Assembly: GCF_001425865.1 (NCBI RefSeq)
Contig: NZ_LMDS01000004.1
Span: 1,494,948 to 1,558,947 of the forward strand
DNA from: Rhizobacter sp. Root404
Lineage (GTDB): Bacteria; Pseudomonadota; Gammaproteobacteria; Burkholderiales; Burkholderiaceae_C
Direction of reading: 5' to 3'
Length of the DNA stretch: 64,000 nt
Part shown: piece by piece, positions 1 through 10,197 of the stretch
Layout: every line of letters starts with the position of its first letter
Position numbering within the stretch: the stretch's first letter is position 1
Position numbers and translations under genes: made by a program
Notes under the pieces: model-generated
Told to the model about the DNA's origin: nothing
What the model saw: the letters and a program-made list of their open reading frames with translations, nothing else
Databases searched by the model: none

Positions 1-167
1 AGCACCGCGAAGCGATCGACAAGTCGATCGAGCAGGCGCTGACCGCGCTCGACTTGCTGCTTGCCGGCGACATGGACCGCGCGCTGATGAAGGTGCATGC
101 CAAGCCGCCGCGGCCCAAGCCGCCGCGCCCTCCCGCGTCGGAACCACCGAAGGAGAAAGACGAATGA
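1..167 (+). CDS. pth: Peptidyl-tRNA hydrolase, C-terminal end (partial)
   Basis: Only the last 54 codons are present; the reading frame begins at base 3 and stops with TGA at 165-167. The visible part reads [20 protein letters not shown], then a [11 protein letters not shown] segment and a proline/lysine-rich tail ([11 protein letters not shown]). I match this from memory to the C-terminal helix and tail of bacterial Pth from Burkholderiales. Pth releases peptides from prematurely dropped peptidyl-tRNA in the cytoplasm. The catalytic residues lie outside the window, so the call rests on the tail alone. The stop overlaps the next start (ATGA). Confidence 0.65.
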   Translation, partial: HREAIDKSIEQALTALDLLLAGDMDRALMKVHAKPPRPKPPRPPASEPPKEKDE

Positions 168-574
168 AGCCGCTCGCCATTGCCCTGCTCGTCGCGTTCG
201 CCGTCACCCCCGCGCTCTCGCAAACGGTCTACCGCTGCGGCAACGCGTACTCCCAGGTGGCCTGCGCACAAGGACGTGCGGTGGACATCGACGACTCGCG
301 CACCGCGTCCCAGCATGCAGAAGCACGACGTGTGGCGGCCGATGAAAGGCGCCTCGCCGACGACATGCGACGCGATCGGTTGGCGCAAGCGCGTGACGTG
401 CGCCCCGCCGGAGCGGCGAACCTCGGCGGCGCACCATCTGTCCGTCAGGTCGCGCTGGTCAGGCCGACCGTCCAGCACAAGAAGAAGGGCAAGCGCCTGG
501 CGACAGCGCCGTTTCAACCCGTCGAGGTGCTCGTCATCGAGCCCGCGCCGCGCGCGCACCGCAGCGGCGCCTGA
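164..574 (+). CDS. Small secreted DUF4124-like protein
   Basis: This 136-residue protein starts with a Sec signal peptide (positively charged start, hydrophobic run to about residue 18, ALS-Q cleavage site). The mature start [15 protein letters not shown] resembles the short DUF4124 motif, in which a tyrosine, a cysteine and a second cysteine follow the signal peptide. The rest is charged and arginine/alanine-rich with no recognisable domain. The start ATG overlaps the stop of the upstream pth-like gene, and an AAGGAG ribosome site lies about 10 nt upstream, so the two are probably co-transcribed. It would act in the periplasm. Function unknown. Confidence 0.7.
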   Translation: MKPLAIALLVAFAVTPALSQTVYRCGNAYSQVACAQGRAVDIDDSRTASQHAEARRVAADERRLADDMRRDRLAQARDVRPAGAANLGGAPSVRQVALVRPTVQHKKKGKRLATAPFQPVEVLVIEPAPRAHRSGA

Positions 575-580
575 GGCAGG

Positions 581-856
<276 letters not shown>

Positions 857-1360
857 TCAGTCCTCGGTCGCCTTGACGCGTTGATGCAGGCGACTCAGCA
901 CCGAGGGTGACACGAACTTGGAGACATCACCGCCCAAGGTGGCAATCTCGCGCACGAAGGTGCCCGACACGAACTGGTAGCGGTCGCCGGGCGTGAGGAA
1001 CACAGTCTCGACCTCGGGCATCAGCTGGCGGTTCATCCCGGCCATCTGGAATTCGTATTCGAAGTCGCTGACGGCGCGCAGCCCGCGCACCACGACCTTG
1101 CCTTCGTTGCCGACGACGAAATCGCGCAGCAGGCCGCGGAAGGCCATCACCTCGACGTTCGGGTACTTGGCAGCCAGTTCGGTCGCGATGTCGAGCCGTT
1201 CGGCGATCGTGAACATCGTGCGCTTGTGGTGCCCCGCGGCGACCGCGACGATCAGACGCTCGAACAACCGGCTGGCGCGGCGCATCAGGTCTTCGTGACC
1301 GAGCGTCATCGGATCGAAGGTGCCCGGGTAGACGGCAGTCAGTTTCGTCACGGAGGTCAA
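857..1360 (-). CDS. coaD: Phosphopantetheine adenylyltransferase
   Basis: CoaD transfers AMP from ATP to 4'-phosphopantetheine, the penultimate step of coenzyme A synthesis. The N-terminus carries the nucleotidyltransferase signature [15 protein letters not shown], including the T/HxGH-type motif, and the C-terminal third has the VSGTFVREI region near the end of the family domain. I chose a TTG start at 1360 because GGGAG lies 6 nt upstream; a GTG at 1351 is the alternative and would give a protein three residues shorter. The 167-residue length is normal. It follows rsmD by 47 nt, a common pairing in bacteria. Confidence 0.93.
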   Translation of the reverse strand: MTSVTKLTAVYPGTFDPMTLGHEDLMRRASRLFERLIVAVAAGHHKRTMFTIAERLDIATELAAKYPNVEVMAFRGLLRDFVVGNEGKVVVRGLRAVSDFEYEFQMAGMNRQLMPEVETVFLTPGDRYQFVSGTFVREIATLGGDVSKFVSPSVLSRLHQRVKATED

Positions 1361-1407
1361 GGGGCGCTCCCGTCGGTTGGTTCCGGCCGCAGTGTAGCCG
1401 GGCCGAT

Positions 1408-1971
1408 TCAGGCCGAGTCGGCTCGCTGCAACAGGTGGAAATGCACGGCGCCGGCACGGCCCTGGCGGTGCAATCTCAGTCCGGGCGGCGGGGCGATCGC
1501 CTGCCCCGCCTCGACATAGACGAAGCCATCGGGCACCACCAGACGCTGCGCCAACGCCAGCGACGGCTCGACCAACGGCAGGTCGAACGGCGGATCGATG
1601 AACACGAGCTCGAACGAATCCGGCGGGCAGCGCGCCATCCACGCGAGCGCATCGACGTTCTCGATGCGCAGCGCGTCGGCCTTCAGGCGCAGCTTGGAAG
1701 CGGTCAGCGCGGCGGCCAGCCGGCGGTCGCGTTCGAGCAGCACGACATTCGACGCACCGCGCGAAGCGGCCTCGAAGCCGAGCGCACCGGAACCGGCGAA
1801 CGCGTCGAGACAGCGCCAGCCGGCCAGGTCGTGGCCGAGCCAGTTGAACAGGGTTTCGCGCACGCGGTCCGGCGTGGGGCGCAGCCCCGGCGTGTCGGCC
1901 ACGGGCAGCTTGCTGCGCTTCCACTGGCCGCCGATCAGGCGCACTTCACTGCGCCGTGCGGCTGCCGTCAT
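1408..1971 (-). CDS. rsmD: 16S rRNA (guanine-966-N2)-methyltransferase
   Basis: RsmD methylates G966 of 16S rRNA in the assembled 30S subunit using S-adenosylmethionine. The protein (187 residues) shows the Rossmann SAM motif [17 protein letters not shown] and the amino-methyltransferase DPPF motif (seen as FIDPPFDLP), plus the family N-terminus [15 protein letters not shown] and [15 protein letters not shown]. The ATG at 1971 overlaps the hisF stop in an ATGA, so translation is probably coupled to the histidine operon. I did not use longer upstream starts because they run into hisF. Confidence 0.95.
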   Translation of the reverse strand: MTAAARRSEVRLIGGQWKRSKLPVADTPGLRPTPDRVRETLFNWLGHDLAGWRCLDAFAGSGALGFEAASRGASNVVLLERDRRLAAALTASKLRLKADALRIENVDALAWMARCPPDSFELVFIDPPFDLPLVEPSLALAQRLVVPDGFVYVEAGQAIAPPPGLRLHRQGRAGAVHFHLLQRADSA

Positions 1972-2729
1972 GTCCGAACCGGAATGCCGTCGCGTGCCAT
2001 CAGCGCCTTGGCCTGACCGACGCTGAACTCGCCGTAGTGGAAGATGCTCGCCGCCAGCACCGCGTCGGCGCCGCCGATGCGGATGCCCTCGGACAGGTGC
2101 TCGAGCGCGCCCACGCCGCCCGAGGCGATCACCGGCACGCTGACCGCGTCGCTGACGGCGCGGGTCAGCGCCAGGTCGAAGCCGATCTTGGTGCCGTCGC
2201 GGTCCATGCTGGTCAGCAGGATCTCGCCCGCGCCCTGTGCGGTCATCCGTTTCGCCCACTCGACCGCATCGAGCCCGGTGTTCTTGCGGCCGCCGTGCGA
2301 GTAGACGTCCCAGCCGCTGCGATCGGCACGTGCCTTGGCGTCGATCGCGACGACGATGCATTGCGCGCCGTACTTGGCCGAGGCGTCGTGGATGACCTGC
2401 GGGTCGGCGATCGCCGCGGAGTTGAAGCTGACCTTGTCGGCGCCCGCGTTCAACAGCCGCCGCACGTCGGCCACGGTGCGCACACCGCCGCCCACCGTCA
2501 GCGGGATGAACACCTGCGACGCGACCGCCTCGATGATGTGCAGGATCAGGTCGCGCCCGTCGCTGGTGGCGGTGATGTCGAGGAAGGTCAGCTCGTCCGC
2601 GCCCTGGTCGTTGTAGCGCGCGGCGATCTCGACCGGGTCGCCGGCATCGCGCAGCTCGACGAAGTTGACGCCCTTGACGACACGGCCGCCGGTCACGTCC
2701 AGGCAGGGGATGATGCGCTTGGCAAGCAT
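1968..2729 (-). CDS. hisF: Imidazole glycerol phosphate synthase, cyclase subunit
   Basis: HisF forms the (beta/alpha)8-barrel half of IGP synthase. With ammonia from HisH it converts PRFAR to imidazole glycerol phosphate and AICAR. The start [20 protein letters not shown] is the family signature; both catalytic aspartates are visible, in PCLDV near residue 11 and in the SMDRDGTK region. The 253-residue length is normal. It lies 36 nt after hisA and overlaps rsmD. In many Burkholderiales hisI and hisE come next; here they do not. Confidence 0.97.
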   Translation of the reverse strand: MLAKRIIPCLDVTGGRVVKGVNFVELRDAGDPVEIAARYNDQGADELTFLDITATSDGRDLILHIIEAVASQVFIPLTVGGGVRTVADVRRLLNAGADKVSFNSAAIADPQVIHDASAKYGAQCIVVAIDAKARADRSGWDVYSHGGRKNTGLDAVEWAKRMTAQGAGEILLTSMDRDGTKIGFDLALTRAVSDAVSVPVIASGGVGALEHLSEGIRIGGADAVLAASIFHYGEFSVGQAKALMARDGIPVRT

Positions 2730-2765
2730 GTCAGGGCTTGCCTCGTGGGCCTTCGAGCATCGCGC

Positions 2766-3509
2766 TCAGGCGCCGTTGAGCTCGTCGGCGCGGGTCTGCG
2801 CAGCAGCGAAATCGAGATCGCCGCTGTAGATCGCACGGCCGCAGATCACGCCTTCGACGCCCTGGTCCTCCACCGCGCACAGTTGCTCGATATCGGCGAT
2901 GTTGCTGAGGCCGCCCGAGGCGATCACGGGAATGGTCAGCGCCTGCGCGAGCTTGACGGTCGCGTCGATGTTGATGCCGCTGAGCATGCCGTCGCGGCCG
3001 ATGTCGGTATAGATCACGCCCTCGACGCCGTAGTCCTGGAACTTCTTCGCCAGGTCGACGACCTCGTGGCCGGTCAGCTTGCTCCAGCCGTCGGTCGCGA
3101 CCTTGCCGTCCTTCGCGTCGAGGCCGACGATGATGTGGCCGCCGAACGCGGAACACGCGTCACGCAGGAAGCCCGGGTTTTTCACCGCGGCGGTGCCGAT
3201 GATGATGAAGCTCAACCCGTCGTCCAGGTAGCGCTCGATCGTGTCGAGGTCGCGGATGCCGCCACCCAGCTGCACCGGGATCTCGTCGCCGACCTCGGCG
3301 AGGATCGCCTTGATCGCGCCCTCGTTGACCGGTTTGCCGGCGAAGGCACCGTTCAGGTCGACGAGGTGCAGGCGGCGCGCGCCGGCGTCGACCCAGCGCC
3401 GCGCCATGCGTGCCGGGTCCTCGCTGAAGGTGGTGGAGTCGTTCATGTCGCCCTGCTTGAGGCGGACACAGTGACCGTCTTTCAGGTCAATCGCGGGAAT
3501 CAACAGCAT
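2766..3509 (-). CDS. hisA: ProFAR isomerase
   Basis: HisA performs the Amadori rearrangement of N'-5'-ProFAR to PRFAR, the substrate of the HisHF synthase. It is a 247-residue (beta/alpha)8-barrel starting [20 protein letters not shown] with the catalytic Asp at position 8. The second catalytic Asp lies in [10 protein letters not shown], and the phosphate-binding ends GGGIR and ASGG are present. The start at 3509 gives the canonical N-terminus; a longer open frame upstream only overlaps hisH. It lies between hisH (25 nt upstream) and hisF. Confidence 0.97.
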   Translation of the reverse strand: MLLIPAIDLKDGHCVRLKQGDMNDSTTFSEDPARMARRWVDAGARRLHLVDLNGAFAGKPVNEGAIKAILAEVGDEIPVQLGGGIRDLDTIERYLDDGLSFIIIGTAAVKNPGFLRDACSAFGGHIIVGLDAKDGKVATDGWSKLTGHEVVDLAKKFQDYGVEGVIYTDIGRDGMLSGINIDATVKLAQALTIPVIASGGLSNIADIEQLCAVEDQGVEGVICGRAIYSGDLDFAAAQTRADELNGA

Positions 3510-3534
3510 GGCCGGGGCGAGGCAAAAAACGCGC

Positions 3535-4194
3535 TCAGGGAGTCCAGTGGAGGAAGTTGCGGTAGAGCGCCAAGCCGTGGTCGGCGCTCTTTTCGGGGTG
3601 GAACTGGGTCGCGAAAATGTTATCTCGCGCCAGCGCACAGGTAAAGCGCGTTCCGTAGTCGGTTTCCCCCGCGCTGTGGCGCGGGTCGGACGGGCGCGCG
3701 TAGAAGCTGTGGACGAAATAGAAGTACGCGCCGTCGGGCACGCCCTCCCAGATCGAGTGCGGCCGCACCTGCAGAACGCGGTTCCAGCCCATCTGCGGAA
3801 CCTTGTAGCGGCTGCCGTCGGGCTGAAGCTGACCTTCGAGCTGAAAGCGGTGCACGCCACCGGGGATCAGGTCCAGGCCCCGGGTTCCGACCCCAGCAGG
3901 CCCTTCGTCGCTGGTGGTCAGCAGCATCTGCATGCCGACGCACACGCCCATCAGCGGCTTGTTGGCGGCCGCGTGCAGCACGGCCTCCTGCAGGCCGGAG
4001 TGGCGCAGTTCGCTCATGCAGTCGGGCATCGCGCCCTGTCCGGGCAGCACGATGCGCTCGGCGGCGAAGACCTCGTCGGGGTTCGACGTGACGATCACCT
4101 CGAAGTCGGTGTCGCGCGCCACGTGCATGACCGCCTGCGACACCGAGCGCAGGTTGCCCATGCCGTAGTCGACCACGGCGACGGTGCGCTTCAT
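3535..4194 (-). CDS. hisH: IGP synthase, glutamine amidotransferase subunit
   Basis: HisH hydrolyses glutamine and channels ammonia into HisF. It is a class I amidotransferase of 219 residues. The nucleophile is C85 in GVCVGMQ, and the catalytic His and Glu are H199 and E201 in QFHPEKS. The N-terminal YGMGNL and the [10 protein letters not shown] loop are typical of the family. Its start lies 1 nt after the hisB stop, consistent with coupled translation. Confidence 0.97.
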   Translation of the reverse strand: MKRTVAVVDYGMGNLRSVSQAVMHVARDTDFEVIVTSNPDEVFAAERIVLPGQGAMPDCMSELRHSGLQEAVLHAAANKPLMGVCVGMQMLLTTSDEGPAGVGTRGLDLIPGGVHRFQLEGQLQPDGSRYKVPQMGWNRVLQVRPHSIWEGVPDGAYFYFVHSFYARPSDPRHSAGETDYGTRFTCALARDNIFATQFHPEKSADHGLALYRNFLHWTP

Positions 4195-4195
4195 G

Positions 4196-4801
4196 TCAGA
4201 GCGACCCCTTGGTCGACGGGATCACGCCAGCCGCGCGCGGATCGATCTCCAGCGCCATGCGCAGCGCGCGCGCAAAGGCCTTGAAGATCGTCTCGCACTG
4301 GTGGTGCGCGTTGTCGCCGTGCAGGTTGTCGATGTGCAGCGTCACGCCGGCGTGGTTCGAGAAGCCCTGGAAGAACTCGTAGACCAGCTGGGTGTCGAGC
4401 GCGCCGATCATGCCGCTCTTGAAGTCGACCCGCATGTGCAGGCCCGGCCGGCCGGAGAAGTCGATCACGACGCGCGACAGCGCCTCGTCGAGCGGCACGT
4501 ACGCGTGGCCGTAGCGCCGCAGGCCCTTCTTGTCGCCGACCGCCTTGGCCATGGCCTGGCCGAGCGTGATGCCGACGTCCTCGACCGTGTGGTGGCCGTC
4601 GATGTGCAGGTCGCCCTTGGCCTCGATGTCCAGATCGATCAGGCCGTGGCGGGCGATCTGGTCCAGCATGTGGTCGAAGAAGCCGATGCCGGTCGAGAAC
4701 CTGGCGGCACCGGTGCCGTCCAGGTTCAGCGCGACGCGGATCTGCGTCTCGTTGGTGTTGCGGACGACTTCCGCCAGGCGGGGAGCGGTCGGTTCGGTCA
4801 T
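4196..4801 (-). CDS. hisB: Imidazoleglycerol-phosphate dehydratase
   Basis: HisB dehydrates imidazole glycerol phosphate to imidazole acetol phosphate. It is the monofunctional form (about 201 residues) without a phosphatase domain. The two metal-binding HHxxED-type repeats are visible: [11 protein letters not shown] in the first half and [17 protein letters not shown] in the second, with FFDHML before the first. The ATG at 4801 sits inside the hisC stop region; an in-frame GTG one codon upstream (4804) is possible. The histidinol-phosphatase step must be encoded elsewhere. Confidence 0.97.
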   Translation of the reverse strand: MTEPTAPRLAEVVRNTNETQIRVALNLDGTGAARFSTGIGFFDHMLDQIARHGLIDLDIEAKGDLHIDGHHTVEDVGITLGQAMAKAVGDKKGLRRYGHAYVPLDEALSRVVIDFSGRPGLHMRVDFKSGMIGALDTQLVYEFFQGFSNHAGVTLHIDNLHGDNAHHQCETIFKAFARALRMALEIDPRAAGVIPSTKGSL

Positions 4802-5886
4802 CACAGGCTCGCTTTCAGCGCGTCGATCATCAGTATGTTTTCCTCGGGCGTGCCCACCGTCAGGCGCAGGCAGTTTTTCAACAACGGGTGCAGCCCTTCG
4901 ATGTTCTTGACCAGCACGCCGCGGGCCTTCATGCCCTCGAACGCGCGCTTCGAATCGGGCACGCGCACCAGGATCATGTTCGCCTCGCTCGGGAACGGTT
5001 GCGCGCCCGGCAGCTCGGCCAGCACGCGCAGCAGCTCGGCGCGCTCGGTGCGCAGCACCTCGGCCTGCGCGGCGAACTCGGCGGCATGCTCGAGCGCGAA
5101 CAGCGTCGCCTCGGCGTTGAGCGCGCTGATGTTGTAGGGCGGGCGGACCTTGTCGATCTCGTCGATCAGCGCCGCCGCGCCGACCATGTAGCCCAGGCGC
5201 ACCCCGGCCAGGCCGAACTTGCTGAGTGTGCGCATCACCAGCACATGCTCGTGCTGCGCCACCTTGTCCATCCAGGTGCGCGACGAGAACGGCTGGTAGG
5301 CCTCGTCCATCACGACCAGGCCGTCCTGCCGGCCGACGGCGGCGACGATGCGCTCGACGGCACCGGTGTCGAACAGGTTCGCGGTCGGGTTGTTCGGGTA
5401 CGCCAGGTAGGTGATCGCCGGGCGGTGCGTCTCGATCGCCGCCAGCATCGCGGCCTCGTCGAGTTCGAAGCTCGCGGTGGTCGGCACGCCGATGAACCCC
5501 AGGCCCTGCAACTTGGCCGACATGCCGTACATCACGAAGCCCGGCAGCGGCGCGAGGATCTTCGCCCCGGGCAGATCACACGCCATCGCGAGCAGCGAGA
5601 TCAGTTCGTCGGACCCGTTGCCCAGCATCAGCTTGCAGCCGGCGGGCAACTTGACGTACGCCGTGAGCGCGGCGATCACGTCGGCCACGCACCCCACCGG
5701 GTAGCGGTTGATCGCGACCCGGCCCAGCCGCTCGCCCAGTTGGCGCTGCAGCGGCTCAGGCAGGCGAAACGGGTTCTCCATCGCGTCGAGTTTGACCAGG
5801 CCGGTGCTGTCCTGGATCGCATAGGCGTGCATCGACTGGATGTCCCGGCGGATGACGCGGTCGATCCGGTGCTGAAGGGAACTCAT
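4801..5886 (-). CDS. hisC: Histidinol-phosphate aminotransferase
   Basis: HisC is a PLP-dependent class II aminotransferase that makes L-histidinol phosphate from imidazole acetol phosphate and glutamate. The 361-residue protein shows [18 protein letters not shown] (the substrate/PLP asparagine), MDEAYQPF and the Schiff-base lysine in [15 protein letters not shown] set the start at 5886 ([15 protein letters not shown]), where the ATG overlaps the stop of the upstream PIN toxin gene in an ATGA. In a simple his operon hisC follows hisD directly. Here its translation start is coupled to the inserted toxin gene instead. Confidence 0.96.
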   Translation of the reverse strand: MSSLQHRIDRVIRRDIQSMHAYAIQDSTGLVKLDAMENPFRLPEPLQRQLGERLGRVAINRYPVGCVADVIAALTAYVKLPAGCKLMLGNGSDELISLLAMACDLPGAKILAPLPGFVMYGMSAKLQGLGFIGVPTTASFELDEAAMLAAIETHRPAITYLAYPNNPTANLFDTGAVERIVAAVGRQDGLVVMDEAYQPFSSRTWMDKVAQHEHVLVMRTLSKFGLAGVRLGYMVGAAALIDEIDKVRPPYNISALNAEATLFALEHAAEFAAQAEVLRTERAELLRVLAELPGAQPFPSEANMILVRVPDSKRAFEGMKARGVLVKNIEGLHPLLKNCLRLTVGTPEENILMIDALKASL

Positions 5887-6332
5887 GCGGCAGGGGCGTC
5901 GAGCACGTCGGGCCCGACAAGAAATGGGTTGAGGATCTGCACGCTGTCGATCGTCTGTTCGTGTTGCAGGTCTTCGGTCAGCAGATAGCGGCAACCTTGG
6001 GCCTTGGCGGAGGCGACGATCAGCGAATCCCAATAGCTGAAGCCGAAGCGGCTCTCGACCGCCCAGGCCGTCTCGACCGTGGCGTGGTCCGGCACCCACG
6101 GCTGCCAGCGCTGGTAGCGCCGCACCTCCGCCCGCGCGTCGCCCGCCGCCATCGCAGGTCTGAGCTTTTTCGTCACGTTGACGTAGAACTCGTTCAACAC
6201 CTGCGCGCTCAGGCGCCCGCAGCGCCTCGTCCACAGGACCTGCAGCCACTCGATGGCGCTTACCTGCTTGGCAGGATCGGCACCGTCCTCGCTGTAGATC
6301 AGGACGTTGGTGTCAACGAAGACCGCGGTCAT
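5883..6332 (-). CDS. vapC: PIN-domain toxin (VapC-like)
   Basis: This is a 149-residue PIN-domain ribonuclease, the likely toxin of a type II toxin-antitoxin pair. It opens with TAVFVDTNVLIYSED (first acidic Asp of the active site). It continues with an LNEFYVN helix (conserved Glu), GFSYWDSLIVASA (conserved Asp) and LLTEDLQH (last acidic residue). PIN toxins cleave tRNA or other RNAs using Mg2+/Mn2+; the target here is unknown. The start at 6332 overlaps the antitoxin end by 20 nt, and the stop overlaps the hisC start. The subfamily is assigned by pattern only. Confidence 0.9.
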   Translation of the reverse strand: MTAVFVDTNVLIYSEDGADPAKQVSAIEWLQVLWTRRCGRLSAQVLNEFYVNVTKKLRPAMAAGDARAEVRRYQRWQPWVPDHATVETAWAVESRFGFSYWDSLIVASAKAQGCRYLLTEDLQHEQTIDSVQILNPFLVGPDVLDAPAA

Positions 6333-6549
6333 GGATCTCGTCTCGCAGGGGATAGGGGCGGCCGTCGGACTTCCAGGTGCGGTCACGGCTGAGCCATTCG
6401 TTCATCGCACGCTCGTAGGCATCGTCGTGCCGCATCTTCTCGGCCAGCATCTCGCCGACCAGGCGCGAGACGCTGGTGTTGCGGCGCGCGGCCTCGATGC
6501 GAGCCCAGTCGGCCACGCTGTCTTCCATCGTCACGGTCACGTTCTTCAT
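6313..6549 (-). CDS. vapB: Ribbon-helix-helix antitoxin (VapB-like)
   Basis: This 78-residue protein begins MKNVTVTMEDSVADWARIEA, the beta-strand and first helix of a ribbon-helix-helix DNA-binding fold, followed by RRNTSVSRLVGEML as the second helix. The C-terminal half (charged, with RDRTWKSDGRPY) is the probable toxin-neutralising part. Antitoxins of this class bind a palindrome in their own promoter. One is present at 6568-6582, between the -35 and -10 hexamers. The gene overlaps the PIN toxin downstream by 20 nt, the usual antitoxin-first order. The start at 6549 was chosen because longer versions run into hisD. Confidence 0.88.
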   Translation of the reverse strand: MKNVTVTMEDSVADWARIEAARRNTSVSRLVGEMLAEKMRHDDAYERAMNEWLSRDRTWKSDGRPYPLRDEIHDRGLR

Positions 6550-6556
6550 CGACACT

Positions 6557-6585
6557 ATTTTCGTGCTACACGAACTTCGTGTCAA
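6557..6585 (-). promoter_or_regulatory. Predicted sigma-70 promoter of the toxin-antitoxin module
   Basis: On the minus strand a perfect -35 hexamer TTGACA (6585-6580) overlaps the hisD stop codon. After 17 nt it is followed by GAAAAT (6562-6557), which matches 4 of 6 positions of the -10 consensus. The antitoxin ATG is 8 nt further on, so the leader would be very short. The promoter would also drive hisC and the genes downstream. Predicted from sequence only. Confidence 0.55.
6568..6582. promoter_or_regulatory. Palindromic operator ACACGAACTTCGTGT
   Basis: This is a perfect 7-1-7 inverted repeat lying between the predicted -35 and -10 elements. An overlapping smaller repeat CGTG-CTA-CACG (6562-6572) gives three CGTG-type half-sites in a row. 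The position is what is expected for autoregulation by the ribbon-helix-helix antitoxin. Binding is inferred. Confidence 0.6.
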
Positions 6586-7894
6586 CGCTTCAGGCGCATT
6601 TCGGCGGCGCGCGCGTGGGCTTGCAGCCCCTCGCCGTACGCCAGCTCGGCGGCGATCGGGCCGAGCTGCTGCGCACCGGCCTCGCTCACTTCGATCAGGC
6701 TGCTGCGCTTCTGGAAGTCGTACACGCCCAGCGGCGACGAGAAGCGCGCGGTGCCGGACGTCGGCAGCACGTGGTTCGGGCCGGCGCAGTAGTCGCCCAG
6801 GCTCTCGCTGGTGAAGGCGCCAAGGAAGATCGCGCCGGCGTGGCGCAGCAGCGGCTCCCAGCGGTGCGGGTCGCGCGAGCTGACCTCGAGGTGCTCCGGC
6901 GCGATGCGGTTGCTGATGTCGCAGGCCTCCTCCATGCTGCGCGTCCTGATCAGCGCGCCGCGGCCTTCGAGCGACGCGCGGATCACGTCCCGCCGCGGCA
7001 TCGCGTCGAGCAGCCGGTCGATCGCCGCCTTCACCTGCGCGATGTAGGCGGCATCCGGACACAGCAGGATGCTCTGCGCCAGTTCGTCGTGCTCGGCCTG
7101 GCTGAACAGGTCCATCGCGATCCAGTCGGGCGGTGTCGTGCCGTCGGCCAGCACCAGGATCTCGCTTGGACCGGCGATCATGTCGATGCCGACCACGCCG
7201 AACACGCGCCGCTTCGCACTCGCGACATACGCGTTGCCGGGGCCGGTGATCTTGTGCACCGCCGGAACGGTCGCGGTGCCGTAGGCCAGCGCGCCGACCG
7301 CCTGCGCGCCGCCGATCGTGAAGGCGCGGTCGACGCCGGCGATCGCCGCGGCGGCCAGCACCATCGCGTTGCGCTCACCATTAGGCGTCGGCACGGTCAT
7401 CACGATCTCGCCGACGCCGGCCACCTTGGCGGGCAGCGCGTTCATCAGCACGCTCGACGGGTAGGTCGCCTTGCCGCCCGGCACGTAGATGCCGACGCGG
7501 TCGAGCGGCGTGACCTTCTGGCCGAGCAGCGTGCCGTCGTCGTCGCGGTAGCTCCACGAGCGGCCCGAGGCTTCGAGCTGGCGCTCGTGGTAGCTGCGCA
7601 CCCGCTGCGCGGCGGCCTCGAGTGCATCGCGCTGCGCGGTGGGGATCGCGTTCAGCGCGGCGAGCAGTTCGGCACGCGGGATCTCGAGCGCGGCCACGCT
7701 GGTGGCCGACACGCCGTCGAAGCGCGCGGTGTATTCGAGCACCGCCGCGTCGCCGCGAGCACGCACGTCGGCGAGGATGGCCGCGACGCGCTGCTCGATC
7801 GCGTCGTCGGTCTCGGCCGACCAGTGCAGCACGCGCTGGAACGCGGGCTCGAAGTCGGCCGCCGTCGTGTCGAGCAGGCGGATGTTCACGGCGC

Positions 7895-7898
<4 letters not shown>
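6582..7898 (-). CDS. hisD: Histidinol dehydrogenase
   Basis: HisD is the Zn-dependent enzyme that oxidises L-histidinol to L-histidine in two NAD+-dependent steps. The 438-residue protein shows the family blocks [39 protein letters not shown] and the catalytic APEHLEV (Glu-His). It ends near [18 protein letters not shown]. The ATG at 7898 overlaps the hisG stop (ATGA). A much longer open frame upstream overlaps hisG and was not used. The stop codon lies within the -35 element of the inserted toxin-antitoxin promoter. Confidence 0.97.
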
Positions 7899-9867
<1,969 letters not shown>

Positions 9868-9881
9868 TCACCACGCCGACA

Positions 9882-9900
9882 GCCGCAGGAACCCTGCGGC
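9882..9900. other. Perfect 8-3-8 hairpin between bolA and murA
   Basis: GCCGCAGG, loop AAC, CCTGCGGC forms an 8-bp stem just after the bolA stop (9906) on the transcribed strand. No U-tract follows, so a classical terminator is not supported. It could be an RNA-processing or attenuation element between bolA and murA. Confidence 0.4.
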
Positions 9901-9905
9901 CGGGT

Positions 9906-10190
9906 TCAGTGGTGGTGTGCGGATGCCGCGCCGGGCTCGGCGGCGGTGGTGGAACGGGCCCATTCGGCCGGCGTGAGCGTCTTCATCGACAGCGCGTGGA
10001 TTTGCTCGCGCATTCTATCGCCCAGGGCCTGGTAGACGCGGCGCTGGCGGGCCACGCGGGTCGTGCCTTCGAACTCGGCCGACACGATGGTCGCGAAGAA
10101 GTGGCGTCCGTCGCCCTCGACGTCGATGTGGTCGCAGGCCAGCCCTTGGGCGATGAATCGCTGGACGTCGTCGGGGGTGGGGTCGGCCAT
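9906..10190 (-). CDS. BolA/IbaG-family protein
   Basis: This 94-residue protein has the BolA fold pattern. An N-terminal helix (PTPDDVQRFIAQGL) is followed by CDHIDVEGDGRHFFATIVSAEFEG, and then by the helix-turn segment RQRRVYQALGDRM and IHALSMKTLTPAEW. BolA-like proteins bind monothiol glutaredoxins through a shared 2Fe-2S cluster, and the IbaG type is typically encoded upstream of murA, as here. The natural C-terminus ends in three histidines. It lies about 98 nt upstream of murA with a strong hairpin in the gap. Confidence 0.9.
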   Translation of the reverse strand: MADPTPDDVQRFIAQGLACDHIDVEGDGRHFFATIVSAEFEGTTRVARQRRVYQALGDRMREQIHALSMKTLTPAEWARSTTAAEPGAASAHHH

Positions 10191-10197
10191 GGTGGCG

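Noticed and set aside
1956..3644. Long open frame on the plus strand opposite hisF/hisA
   Set aside because: It is a high-GC shadow of the his genes: the encoded protein has Arg/Ala/Val/Asp bias and no motif.
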